NCBI GenBank assembly: GCA_963775295.1
Contig: CAVZIK010000006.1
Span: 620,001-684,000, forward strand
DNA: 64,000 nt
Origin: JAMDEO01 sp963775295
GTDB taxonomy: Bacteria > Actinomycetota > Thermoleophilia > RBG-16-64-13
Direction of reading: 5' to 3'
Positions within the stretch are counted from its first letter, which is position 1. Each line of letters starts with the position of its first letter. Shown here in pieces: positions 49,069 through 57,599 of the stretch. Both the position numbers and the translations under genes were made by a program. A model generated the notes under the pieces. The model ran no database searches. It was not told where the DNA came from and saw only the letters and a list, made by a program, of their open reading frames with translations.

Positions 49069-51555
49069 TTACCCCCAAGCACCGGTTACTGAACCGGACG
49101 CATCCCGCCAGTAGGGCATCCACACGAGCCCCACGGAATCGACGACTATGTCACTCTTGCGCGGCCTTATGGCGATTTGGTCCAGGCTCTCGGCCATGGG
49201 GTCCATGCGCGCGTCAATGGCATCGACTTCCGCCTGGAACTCGGCCTCGGTGTCGGCCTGCTTCTGTTTGATGGCGGCGAGCGACTCTTCTGCCCGTTTG
49301 ATGTCGCCCTGCTCGTCCATGGTCCGGCCGACGTCGCGCATGGCTGTCGTCGCTCTTCCTAGTGTTCCGGCGCTCATGACCTTGCGTCCTGTGAACGCCC
49401 CGAGAAGCGTGGCTCCAAAAGAGATGGCCGTCTGCATCTTGCGATTCTTGGCTTGTTCCCCTTCTCTCTGTACCGCATGCTCGGCCGCCAGGAGTTGCCG
49501 CTGAAGGGTCGCCGCCTTGGCGGCGTACTTGGTTCGGAGCTTCTCCGTGAGTTCATCCCGTTTCTCCCGGGCGACCAGTTGCAGTCTGGTTCGAAAGTCG
49601 CCTTCGGTCTCCCCAGGGCTGGAAGTGAGCTTGAATTCGGGGCTTCTGAAGACCTGCGCTGCCTGCGTTCGGTAGGTCCAGGCTGTGAAATCGCTCTCCC
49701 ATGAGCGGTACGAGGTCAGTTTCGTCATGGCCGCTGGCAGGGGCGCCAGCACCGCCCCACCGAAGGGCTGCCTGTCCAGATCTTCAAGGGGCGATTCCAC
49801 CACGCTCGCTCCATCCCAGTCAAGCGCCAAAGCGTTCTCCGGCGCCTGGGCCACGCGTCGGACCTTACTGGAGGTGGCGGCACCGGTGTCGGAACTGACG
49901 AAGTTGACCGTCGCCGCCGCCAGCACTCCGGGTCGGTACATCAAGCTACCGCCGGGCGGCGCCGCTCCGCGGACAGGGAGGTAGAACTGCGGTACCTCAG
50001 GAGGAGGCGAGGGCGGCGTCCCGACCTCGACCTCTGGCGGAGAGGTCGTCGCGAGGCCAGGCGCCGTCGCCGCCAAGGGTTGCTTGGGAACCGCCGACTC
50101 GGCCTGTACCGCTGGTGTCGAGACACCGACCGAGGGGAATTCAGGTCGGCGCGGATCCATGAGCGTCTTGATCTGGGTCCGCGTCAAAGGCCCACAGAGA
50201 TAGGACATGGTCCAACGGGTCTGAAACACCACTGGTTCATCCTCGTGGGAGTTGTACATGAGGAAGACCCGGTTGCCCAGACCGGCCAGCGTCTCCTCCA
50301 TCTCCTGTCGGTCGAACTTGGTGACCGACCCGGCGGCTACGCCCTCAAGTCCCTCGAGCAGTCGGTCCTTGTCCCGCTCGGTCTGAAGTCGCCCGATGAA
50401 CCACGTGCCCGCATTGGCCAGGCCCTTGTAGTCTAGATCGACCGGGTTCTGGGTGGCGAGCAATATCCCGACGCCGAACGCCCGTGCCTGCTTCAGCAGC
50501 GTGAGCAAGGGTTTCTTGGAAGACGGCTCAGCCACTGGCGGGAAGAAGCCGAATATCTCGTCCATATATACCAGGGCGCGAAGGCTGCCGGTCCCTGGTT
50601 GTGCCCGCACCCAGCCGAGGACTTCGTTCAACAGCAGCGACACGAAGAACATGCGTTCGGCATCGGAGAGATGAGCTATCGAGAAGATGGACACGCGCGG
50701 TTGTCCTTCCGCCGTGAAAAGCATCCGCCCGATGTCGAGCGATTGGCCTTCGAGCCAGGTCTGAAACGTGGGGGCCGCCAGAAGGTTGTTGAAGAGCATG
50801 GCGAGCTCGAAGCGGTCCTTGGCAGCGTAAAAGGCGTCGAGGTCGAGCACGCCCACCTTGGCAAACGGCGGCGTCTGGATCTGTTGGATGAGGCTGGCTA
50901 GATCAAGATCCTTTCCGGCCGACCATACCGAGTTGAACAGCGTGGAGAGGAGGATGTGCTCTCTGCTCCTAATCGGGTCGGCAGCCACTCCGATGAGCCC
51001 GAGCATGCTGGTGACCGCTGTGGCAATACGGTCGCGAAGCGCCTCTTCGTCGGCACGGATGGCCGGAGCCGGTGCGGCGAAAGACTTGAGAATGCTCACT
51101 GGGATGCCTGCCGTGGAACCGGGGGTATAGATGGTGAAATCGCACGCATCCTTCAGGCGCCGGATCCGGGCAGGATCCTGACCCCAGTCGGCCAAGCCCT
51201 GCTTCCACATCTGAGCTTGTTGCTGCGCGAACTGATCGGGGGTAAGCCCCTTCTTGGCTGCCTCGTCCTCGCTAACCCAGGGACGGAAGTCCTCCGGCCT
51301 GAGGTCGGGGAACGTAAGCAAGAGATCGGCCAAGTCCCCCTTGGGGTCGATCACGATGGCGGGCACGCCGTCAATCGCCGCTTCCTCCAGGATACCGATG
51401 CACAATCCGGTTTTGCCGCTGCCGGTCATGCCTACACAGACTCCGTGTGTCACAAGGTCCTTGGAGTCGTATAGGAGGGAACCGCCGGACTGCTTCGACT
51501 TGAGGTCGTATTCACGCCCGAGGTAGAACGCGCCCAGCTTCTCAAAGTCTTCCAT
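49069..51555 (-). CDS. HerA-like P-loop ATPase (DUF87/DUF853-type)
   Basis: 828 residues from the ATG at 51555, with AAGGAG upstream. The HerA/FtsK-type ATPase core has Walker A 'VGMTGSGKTGLCIG', 'IVIDPKGDLADLLL' and a Walker B-like 'ALVYMDEIFGFFPP', then 'LATQNPVDLDYKGLANAG' near the sensor region. A Pro-rich linker (about 490-540) separates it from a C-terminal part with coiled coil ('ATLQRQLLAAEHAVQREGE') and a final 'GLVWMPYW' domain. Such proteins translocate along DNA or remodel membranes. No NurA nuclease gene is adjacent. Confidence 0.85.
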   Translation of the reverse strand: MEDFEKLGAFYLGREYDLKSKQSGGSLLYDSKDLVTHGVCVGMTGSGKTGLCIGILEEAAIDGVPAIVIDPKGDLADLLLTFPDLRPEDFRPWVSEDEAAKKGLTPDQFAQQQAQMWKQGLADWGQDPARIRRLKDACDFTIYTPGSTAGIPVSILKSFAAPAPAIRADEEALRDRIATAVTSMLGLIGVAADPIRSREHILLSTLFNSVWSAGKDLDLASLIQQIQTPPFAKVGVLDLDAFYAAKDRFELAMLFNNLLAAPTFQTWLEGQSLDIGRMLFTAEGQPRVSIFSIAHLSDAERMFFVSLLLNEVLGWVRAQPGTGSLRALVYMDEIFGFFPPVAEPSSKKPLLTLLKQARAFGVGILLATQNPVDLDYKGLANAGTWFIGRLQTERDKDRLLEGLEGVAAGSVTKFDRQEMEETLAGLGNRVFLMYNSHEDEPVVFQTRWTMSYLCGPLTRTQIKTLMDPRRPEFPSVGVSTPAVQAESAVPKQPLAATAPGLATTSPPEVEVGTPPSPPPEVPQFYLPVRGAAPPGGSLMYRPGVLAAATVNFVSSDTGAATSSKVRRVAQAPENALALDWDGASVVESPLEDLDRQPFGGAVLAPLPAAMTKLTSYRSWESDFTAWTYRTQAAQVFRSPEFKLTSSPGETEGDFRTRLQLVAREKRDELTEKLRTKYAAKAATLQRQLLAAEHAVQREGEQAKNRKMQTAISFGATLLGAFTGRKVMSAGTLGRATTAMRDVGRTMDEQGDIKRAEESLAAIKQKQADTEAEFQAEVDAIDARMDPMAESLDQIAIRPRKSDIVVDSVGLVWMPYWRDASGSVTGAWG

Positions 51556-51656
51556 CAAGAAGGCTCCTTCGGTGGCGACGGTACTAGCCAATGTCCACAT
51601 TATTGGCTCGAATGGGTAGAAACACAAACAGCCATCCCTGCGACATAGGAGCGACG

Positions 51657-52109
51657 ATGCAAATCGGGATTGCCGCCGACCACGGCGGCTTCGAACTCAA
51701 GCAACTCCTGAAGGAAAGACTCCTGCGCGATTCCCACGAGATACTCGATCTGGGCGCCTTCGAGCAGACTCCGGGAGACGACTTTCCCGACTATGTCGTC
51801 CCGTTGGCCCGAGCCGTTGCCGCAGGTGAGGTCGAACGGGGAATAGCAGTCTGCGGCAGCGGGGTGGGCGCCTGCGTGGCGGCCAACAAGGTCCAGGGCG
51901 TAAGGGCGGCCCTCATCACCGACGTGTTCTCGGCCAGGCAGGGCGTCGAAGACGACGACATGAACATCCTCTGTTTGGGTGGGAGGGTGGTGGGAGTGGA
52001 GTTGGCCTGGGACCTGGTCGAGGTCTTCATCTCCGCCCGTTTCTCGGGAGAAGAGCGCTTTCGCAGGCGTCTTGCGAAAGTAGCCGAATTGGAGCGGTCC
52101 GCGGAGTGA
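51657..52109 (+). CDS. rpiB: Ribose-5-phosphate isomerase B
   Basis: 150 residues. 'IGIAADHGGFELKQLLKERL', the anion-binding 'GIAVCGSGVGACVAANKVQG' with its catalytic Cys, and 'NILCLGGRVVG' identify the RpiB/LacAB family. It interconverts ribose-5-phosphate and ribulose-5-phosphate in the pentose phosphate pathway. The ATG at 51657 has AGGAGCG upstream. It diverges from the HerA-like gene. Confidence 0.92.
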   Translation: MQIGIAADHGGFELKQLLKERLLRDSHEILDLGAFEQTPGDDFPDYVVPLARAVAAGEVERGIAVCGSGVGACVAANKVQGVRAALITDVFSARQGVEDDDMNILCLGGRVVGVELAWDLVEVFISARFSGEERFRRRLAKVAELERSAE

Positions 52110-52202
52110 TTTCCGAGGGCGTCCGTTTAGTGCCGTTGTTGGACTGGGTAGTAGAAGAGCAGGCCCTCATATCCGAGGGTTCTTCAATCAAAAGGGGAGA
52201 TC

Positions 52203-52550
52203 ATGGCCGATAAGAAGGTCGAACGCTCCGGCCGGGAGCGCCCAATCACTCCCACCCAGAAGATGGAGGCTTCCCTTTCCGATCCAGGCACCGTGAACAT
52301 GGCCGAGGCCGCGCACGACAAGGGTAAGTCGGCCCTCGTGGACAAGTATCGGGAGCGGGAAGAGCGGTGGAGGCGGGAACAGTCCCTCCACGACCAGCAG
52401 ACGAATCAGGGCCGCGAGACCTCGGAGGCCGCTGGTACCAAGGAGCCGTCGAGCGAAGTAGAAAGCCTCGAGGATGTACTTGGTACGGAAAGACAGCCTC
52501 TGGACGAATCCCCGGGCCGGGAAGGTAAGGCGAAGGGCGGTGCCCTATGA
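52203..52550 (+). CDS. Charged, probably disordered protein (115 aa)
   Basis: AAAAGGGGAGA precedes the ATG. The product is rich in Glu, Lys, Arg, Ser and Gly, with almost no hydrophobic core, and is probably mostly disordered; 'LVDKYREREERWRREQSLHD' may form one helix. No family is recognised. Its stop overlaps the start of the release-factor-like gene (ATGA), so the two are co-translated and may work together. Confidence 0.6.
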   Translation: MADKKVERSGRERPITPTQKMEASLSDPGTVNMAEAAHDKGKSALVDKYREREERWRREQSLHDQQTNQGRETSEAAGTKEPSSEVESLEDVLGTERQPLDESPGREGKAKGGAL

Positions 52551-53692
52551 TCGAGAGTGCACCCGTCGCCAGGGAGAGGCTTAGATCTCTGGCTTCCATC
52601 CGGGCCTCTCGGGGCATGTTCGTGACGGCGGTCCTTTCTACCAGTCGCCTTGACGACTGGCGTCAGCTCGGGCCGACCTTCCTCAACAGCGAGTTCGGCC
52701 GCATCACCAAAGAACGATCGGTGTCCAAGGAAGAACGGCACATTCTCCAGGAAGATTTCGACTTTGTACTCGACACCCTCAACTACGACGTGACGTCGGA
52801 TACTCAGGGCTTAGTGGTTTTCGCAGACGGTGGGGCGGGAGTCCGCGAGAAAATGGAACTGCCCATGCGCCTAATGAACCGTCTGGTCATTGAACCCTCG
52901 CCCTACGTGCGGCCCGTGGTGCACGCCCTGTCGATGTTGGAACCTTTCGTCGTAGCGCGGGTGAGTCGGGACGAGTCGTCCCTCTTTGTCGTGGATGAGT
53001 GGCGAATAGCCAAGGAGAGTGACTTGTCCGGTCCTTGGCTGAGGAGCAGCGATAGGGAGACCGGTGAGGTTTCGGTCAAGGAGTACTATGCCGCGGCCAG
53101 GCAGGATCAACTGGTCGAAGCGCACTTCAAGGAAGTGGGCACCGCCCTGGGCAGGCTTCTCGAAGCGTCCGGGGCACGTCGGGTCGTGGTGTCGGCACTT
53201 CACGACATCGCCAGTAGTTTCCGCCGCTCCCTTCCGGCGGCTCTCGCGTCGCGTATTGTGGCCGAAATCCCATTCGACGCGGCTGCGAGCATTGCACAGA
53301 TGCTCGTAACTGCACGTGAGGCCGTGCGGGAGGCTCGAAACCACGAGATCGAAGAGTTGTCACTGGGAGTGCAGGAAGCACTCGGTAACGGCGGCCGGGG
53401 CACGGCCGGCTTTGATGACGTGCTGGAAGCGGTAAGACGGCATCAGGTGCAGACCTTGCTCGTGCAGCGCAACTATCGGGTCCCGGGTTGGCGTTGTCTG
53501 TCGTGCGATTGGGTGGGGCTTTCTCCCGTGACCCGCTGTCCGGTCTGTGACGAGGAGACGGTTCCGGTCGCCGACGCTGTGGGCGAGATTGTTCGTCTTG
53601 CGGTTCTGCAGGGCAGTCACGTGGAGGTTGGTGAGAACATACGCGCGCTCGACGCTTTGGGGAACGTGGCCGCAGTGCTGCGATTTCCGTAG
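52547..53692 (+). CDS. Bacterial eRF1/Vms1-like protein (baeRF) with zinc ribbon
   Basis: 381 residues, four bases of overlap with the gene before it. The middle domain ('PYVRPVVHALSMLEPFVVAR', 'SLFVVDEWRIAKE', 'SGARRVVVSALHDIASSFRR') follows the eRF1/Vms1 fold of bacterial release-factor-like proteins, and the C-terminus has a zinc ribbon ('WRCLSCDWVGLSPVTRCPVC'). Relatives act at ribosomes on stalled peptidyl-tRNA. The assignment rests on recognised segments and is inferred for function. A catalytic Gly-Gln motif cannot be pointed out with confidence. Confidence 0.65.
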   Translation: MIESAPVARERLRSLASIRASRGMFVTAVLSTSRLDDWRQLGPTFLNSEFGRITKERSVSKEERHILQEDFDFVLDTLNYDVTSDTQGLVVFADGGAGVREKMELPMRLMNRLVIEPSPYVRPVVHALSMLEPFVVARVSRDESSLFVVDEWRIAKESDLSGPWLRSSDRETGEVSVKEYYAAARQDQLVEAHFKEVGTALGRLLEASGARRVVVSALHDIASSFRRSLPAALASRIVAEIPFDAAASIAQMLVTAREAVREARNHEIEELSLGVQEALGNGGRGTAGFDDVLEAVRRHQVQTLLVQRNYRVPGWRCLSCDWVGLSPVTRCPVCDEETVPVADAVGEIVRLAVLQGSHVEVGENIRALDALGNVAAVLRFP

Positions 53693-53717
53693 ATGCCGGG
53701 AGGACCCGGAACTTATC

Positions 53718-54584
53718 TCAGACACCCCGGGGACGGACCCGCAGGGCCTCCCCGGGGAACCAGGCTTGAGCTATAAGGTATCGGGCAAACCCATCCTCGT
53801 CCACTGAGAGGCACGTGTGATCGGCAGATGCGGTGACCTCCGAAGGGGCGTTTCCCATAGCGACGCCCGTGCCCGCCCAGACAAGCATGTCGGCGTCGTT
53901 GTACGAGTCGCCGAAAGCCAACACGTGAGCCGCGGTGAAATCCATGCGCCCCCCGAGCAGCTGGAGCGCTCTCGACTTCGTGGCCGTGATAGAGACCATC
54001 TCCAGAAAGAACGGCCACGTCCTCACGACGTTGGCCCGTCCCGCTAGATGGAGACGCAACAGCCCCAGCACGTCTGCGACGGTTTCCGGGTCTCCGCCCA
54101 TCCCAATCTTCGTGGGCGAGCGGTCCAAAAAAGCATTCAGCCTGCCCACCGCATGCGCCTGCATGCCGGAGATGAGTTCGTATCGCTCGCTGAAGGAGCT
54201 CTTCTTCTCTACGAACAACTCGTCATCGAGGTAGACGTTGACCGAGCAATCCCGATCTTGGAGGAAATCGAGGATCTCTAAGGCCAGCTCCAAGGACAAC
54301 GGGTCGTGATGGAGAAGCTTTCCCGAACCCACCTCTCGTATTAACGCGCCCTGGTACGCCACGAGTGGGCCAACGAGATCGAGTTCGCGGGCGAAACGCG
54401 CAGCCGAACGGAACATGCGCCCCGTCGCGAGGACCGTGGACACGCCGATCTCAGCCAGTAGGCGGATGGCGTCTACTGTCGCCGGGCTGAGTTCGTGACT
54501 GTCGCTCAAGAGCAGCGTGCCATCGAGATCTACGGCTACGAGGCGCGGGGGTTCGAGGCGGGATTCAAGGATATTCAGTGACAC
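53718..54584 (-). CDS. HAD-superfamily hydrolase, Cof type
   Basis: 288 residues. Motif I is 'LVAVDLDGTLLLS', motif II 'TVLATGR', motif III the Lys in 'TATKSRALQLLGG', and motif IV 'LAFGDSYNDADMLVWAG'. The C2-type cap between them is of the Cof/YidA kind. It should be a cytoplasmic sugar-phosphate or nucleotide phosphatase. The CCCCGGGG repeats at its 3' end may also help stop the convergent release-factor gene. Confidence 0.9.
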   Translation of the reverse strand: MSLNILESRLEPPRLVAVDLDGTLLLSDSHELSPATVDAIRLLAEIGVSTVLATGRMFRSAARFARELDLVGPLVAYQGALIREVGSGKLLHHDPLSLELALEILDFLQDRDCSVNVYLDDELFVEKKSSFSERYELISGMQAHAVGRLNAFLDRSPTKIGMGGDPETVADVLGLLRLHLAGRANVVRTWPFFLEMVSITATKSRALQLLGGRMDFTAAHVLAFGDSYNDADMLVWAGTGVAMGNAPSEVTASADHTCLSVDEDGFARYLIAQAWFPGEALRVRPRGV

Positions 54585-54643
54585 GGCGATAGACTACCAG
54601 GAAAAGAATAACGACGACCGCGAGGCCTGCAGCCGAGGAGGAC

Positions 54644-55405
54644 ATGGAGACTTCGATAGACATGCCCGACGCGCGCACCCGTCCTGAGATCGGCTGTCCT
54701 CAATGCGGGGCGGCGATCCGAATGCCCCACAGTGCCGACTTCATCCGCTGTGCCTCTTGCGGATCCATCCTCGTTCTTGCCCAGGGAGTACTCCTGCACG
54801 TGCTACGGGAGCGGGTGTGCGTCACCCGGGAGCAAGCTCCCGGCATTCTCCAAGCCTGGCTGAAAAAGCAGGGTTTCGAGTCGGCATTGGCACCTGTTGT
54901 GGGCGAACTCCAACACTTTCCCTTTCTTCGAGTGAAGCGGGAAGACGATGAGCACGTCGCTCCACTGGAGGCCCTACCCTCTCCGGCGCTCGCTCAGTTG
55001 GCGAGCGCGCCGACGGAGATGATCGAGAGTCCGGACCCCCTCGAGGGAATGGACTGGGGTGTGCTTGACGCCGCCATCGGGGCCGCGCTGACCGATCCGG
55101 CCACGAAGAGCGTGCAGGTGGAAGTCCGCGCCTACTACCCGGCCAAGTACGCGTTGGGCCGGGAAGTACCCACATGGTTCTCCGCTCTGGTCGGGGCGGG
55201 ACAGGGACCCGTCTACCCCGACGCATTGCCCGCGCGATCGGGCGTCTTCACCGGGAGTCTGCAGTGGTATCTCTTGGGCCTCGCTGTGGTCTTGGTGGCG
55301 GAGGCGTGGGCAGTTCCCGGGCTTTTGCCCGCGCTCTTGGCCATCGTCGCGACCGCCGTAGCCTTTGGCGCGGTCGCCCTCTTGAAGGGATTCAGGCGTG
55401 AATGA
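54644..55405 (+). CDS. Zinc-ribbon membrane protein 1
   Basis: 253 residues. The N-terminus has a CxxC...CxxC zinc ribbon ('IGCPQCGAAIRMP', 'IRCASCGSILVLA'); a soluble middle domain follows, then two C-terminal membrane helices (about residues 205-245) and a basic end. No family name is known to me. It opens a tight run of seven genes, and its stop overlaps the start of the next (ATGA-type overlap), so the products should form one complex or pathway. Confidence 0.72.
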   Translation: METSIDMPDARTRPEIGCPQCGAAIRMPHSADFIRCASCGSILVLAQGVLLHVLRERVCVTREQAPGILQAWLKKQGFESALAPVVGELQHFPFLRVKREDDEHVAPLEALPSPALAQLASAPTEMIESPDPLEGMDWGVLDAAIGAALTDPATKSVQVEVRAYYPAKYALGREVPTWFSALVGAGQGPVYPDALPARSGVFTGSLQWYLLGLAVVLVAEAWAVPGLLPALLAIVATAVAFGAVALLKGFRRE

Positions 55406-56372
55406 GCCCATCCTTCGCTCGGTCCGATGTCCGCAGTGCGCCGGTCCTCTGGGCGTGACAGAAGGGCATCGCCTCATTACATGTGACCATTGCGGCGTTC
55501 GTATCCTCATCAAGGAGCACGGGGGATATTCGCGTTGGTACTTCCCGGCCAAGATCACCAAGCTTGCAGCCGTGGGGGTTGGCTCGGCTTGGCTGAAGAA
55601 GCATCCGGGTATCGACAAACAGGCCCGTTCCGCGACGTTCGTGGAAGCGAGTCTCCTCTACGCGCCCATCTGGGAGTACAAAGCGCTCGTCGCGGGTTGG
55701 GAGTTTGGCTCGAAATTGAGGACCCAGGCTTTGCTGGTGGGCCAGGAGGGCAAAGACGAGCATCTCGAACTGGAACTGAATAGGGAGAGGATCGAGGAGC
55801 CGCGGCTTAACGAGCGTCGATACTACGAGGCCGCTCTCGACCTGTCCGCGCTCGGGGCTACTCGTCCGCGCATCACCGGGAGGGAGTTCGCCCTACCCCT
55901 TCTAGCGGGAGAGTTGGAGGAAGGAGCGCTGCTCCTCGAAGCCTCCGGCACGGCGGCGGATGTCGCCAAAATCGGCCGCAGATCGGCGCTGACGCCCCTC
56001 GTGGGCGATACCGCGTCGGGCACCCGCCTCTTCCCTTTACGCGAGAGTGTGACTCTGCTTTTCTACCCATTGTGGCGGCTGCGTTTCCGCGATGGAAATC
56101 GGCTGTACGAAATGACCGTCGACGGGCGCAGCGGGTCCATCTTCTCGGCCCGTGCTCCAGCCGCCGATAGGCAGAGGTTGATTGCCGCCATTGCCCAGAT
56201 GGTGATCCTGGCGGGCGTCGTTGCGATGTTCCTGCGACTCCAGGGAGTCTGGGAGATCGGCCGATTACCAACGGTCATCGTAGCCGTGGTAGTGTCATTG
56301 GTAGTTCTTCTCACGGCCCGGCAATTCCGGTTGCAGGGGGAGGTTGAATACCACGAGCCATACTCCAGCTGA
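55398..56372 (+). CDS. Zinc-ribbon membrane protein 2
   Basis: 324 residues. Like the upstream protein it starts with a zinc ribbon ('VRCPQCAGPLGV', 'ITCDHCGVRILI'), followed by a soluble beta-rich domain ('FYPLWRLRFRDGNRLYEMTV'), and ends with two membrane helices (about 265-305). 'FFPAK'-like segments ('WYFPAKITKLAAVG') resemble parts of the first protein, so the two may be paralogues. Its 3' end overlaps the next gene by 29 bases. Confidence 0.72.
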   Translation: MNEPILRSVRCPQCAGPLGVTEGHRLITCDHCGVRILIKEHGGYSRWYFPAKITKLAAVGVGSAWLKKHPGIDKQARSATFVEASLLYAPIWEYKALVAGWEFGSKLRTQALLVGQEGKDEHLELELNRERIEEPRLNERRYYEAALDLSALGATRPRITGREFALPLLAGELEEGALLLEASGTAADVAKIGRRSALTPLVGDTASGTRLFPLRESVTLLFYPLWRLRFRDGNRLYEMTVDGRSGSIFSARAPAADRQRLIAAIAQMVILAGVVAMFLRLQGVWEIGRLPTVIVAVVVSLVVLLTARQFRLQGEVEYHEPYSS

Positions 56373-57030
56373 CCTCATTCCTCTGCTGTGCAGCAACTGC
56401 GGGCGACCGCTGGATGGCGGGGCCGAATCAAGCCTATTCGTGTGTCGCGGGTGCGGACTGGTGCACGAGCCTGCGCAGGGTGGACTGGAGTCGTTTCCCG
56501 CCGTGAGCGCTGAGGTCACCACCAAACTCATCGTTTCGCAGGATGTCCGCTATTTGGCCGTGTGGAGGTTGCGCGCACCAGGCTGGGACCGTATCCGACG
56601 CGCGGCTGACTCGGGAGAGGGTTTCGTCTACGTCCCCGCTTTTTCGCTGGCAAGGCCTATTGTCCAGAGTCTGGGGGTGAGCCTTTGTTTGGCCCAGCCC
56701 ATGCTGGGACTGACCGAGGGGTTGCCGGCCCAGACGATCACTCGCCCCTCTCTCGTAGGGGTGGAGCATGAGCCGGAGTCTCCCTTTGAGGACCCAAGTT
56801 TCGGTGCGGTCTCGCCCATCGTCGTGAGTCGGCAGGACGCGAAGATCCTGGCGGAGTTTGTCTATCTGGCTGTGGAGTCTCACGAGTCGCACGACCTGCA
56901 TTCGGTGTTAGGCGATCTGGTCACTGAAGACGAAGAATTGATCTTCATTCCCGCCGTGTGGGACCCACGCTATATACACGAGTCAAACTGGAGATTGCTG
57001 TTGAGCGAGTTCGACGATTTGGTGGCGTAG
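56344..57030 (+). CDS. Zinc-ribbon protein 3 (soluble)
   Basis: 228 residues from a TTG whose ribosome site (GGGGGAGG) is very close, so the exact start is uncertain. A third N-terminal zinc ribbon ('LLCSNCGRPLDGG', 'FVCRGCGLVHEPA') leads to a soluble domain without membrane segments ('FVYVPAFSLARPIVQSLGVS'). It overlaps the preceding gene by 29 bases. The family is unknown. Confidence 0.65.
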   Translation: MNTTSHTPADLIPLLCSNCGRPLDGGAESSLFVCRGCGLVHEPAQGGLESFPAVSAEVTTKLIVSQDVRYLAVWRLRAPGWDRIRRAADSGEGFVYVPAFSLARPIVQSLGVSLCLAQPMLGLTEGLPAQTITRPSLVGVEHEPESPFEDPSFGAVSPIVVSRQDAKILAEFVYLAVESHESHDLHSVLGDLVTEDEELIFIPAVWDPRYIHESNWRLLLSEFDDLVA

Positions 57031-57083
57031 AGACGCTGATCCAGCGGAGGTCGCCGGATCGACAGAGAAAAAGGGGGATGACG

Positions 57084-57596
57084 ATGGGCATCGATGAGCG
57101 GATCGAGGAAAGTAAGAACTGGTTCGAACGGGCCGCGGAGCACGTTCCCGGTTACAAGGGCTACAAGGATAAGGAACTCCGTCGCGAAGCCGACAAGATC
57201 CAGAGGCTCTATGTGGCGGGACGACTGGAAGCATCCCACCTCAAACTGGACGAAGTGCAGCTCGCGCTAACAAGGCGCGGCAATCTCGAGAATCTGGGGA
57301 TCATCGACACGACCATCCGCCGGCTGCGTACCCTGCGCGACCGCGTACAGTTCGCCGACTATGGCTATGCCGGCCTCTTCGATGCTACCAAGGTCGGTCA
57401 GCCCAAGCTCGATGAGTTGTACCAGTTCGATCTGCAATTGCAGAAGGAGGCTCAGGGCATCGAGGAACTGGCCGGTACCATCACCGCCGACAGCGCATCT
57501 CTCCGCGCTGACATTGATCTACTCGACGGGCGCATAGCCGCCCTGGATTCATATTTCGCGGGGCGTGAACAGTTGATCACCGGAGCGGGGAGGTAG
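57084..57596 (+). CDS. Coiled-coil protein (170 aa)
   Basis: I chose the ATG at 57084 with AAGGGGG six bases upstream. The product is almost entirely helical and charged ('KELRREADKIQRLYVAGRLE', 'LQLQKEAQGIEELAGTITAD'), consistent with a coiled coil that could bridge the membrane proteins and the SPFH protein next to it. It is not PspA, although in similar gene clusters a coiled-coil PspA protein holds this position. No other homology is recognised. Confidence 0.65.
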   Translation: MGIDERIEESKNWFERAAEHVPGYKGYKDKELRREADKIQRLYVAGRLEASHLKLDEVQLALTRRGNLENLGIIDTTIRRLRTLRDRVQFADYGYAGLFDATKVGQPKLDELYQFDLQLQKEAQGIEELAGTITADSASLRADIDLLDGRIAALDSYFAGREQLITGAGR

Positions 57597-57599
57597 TCG

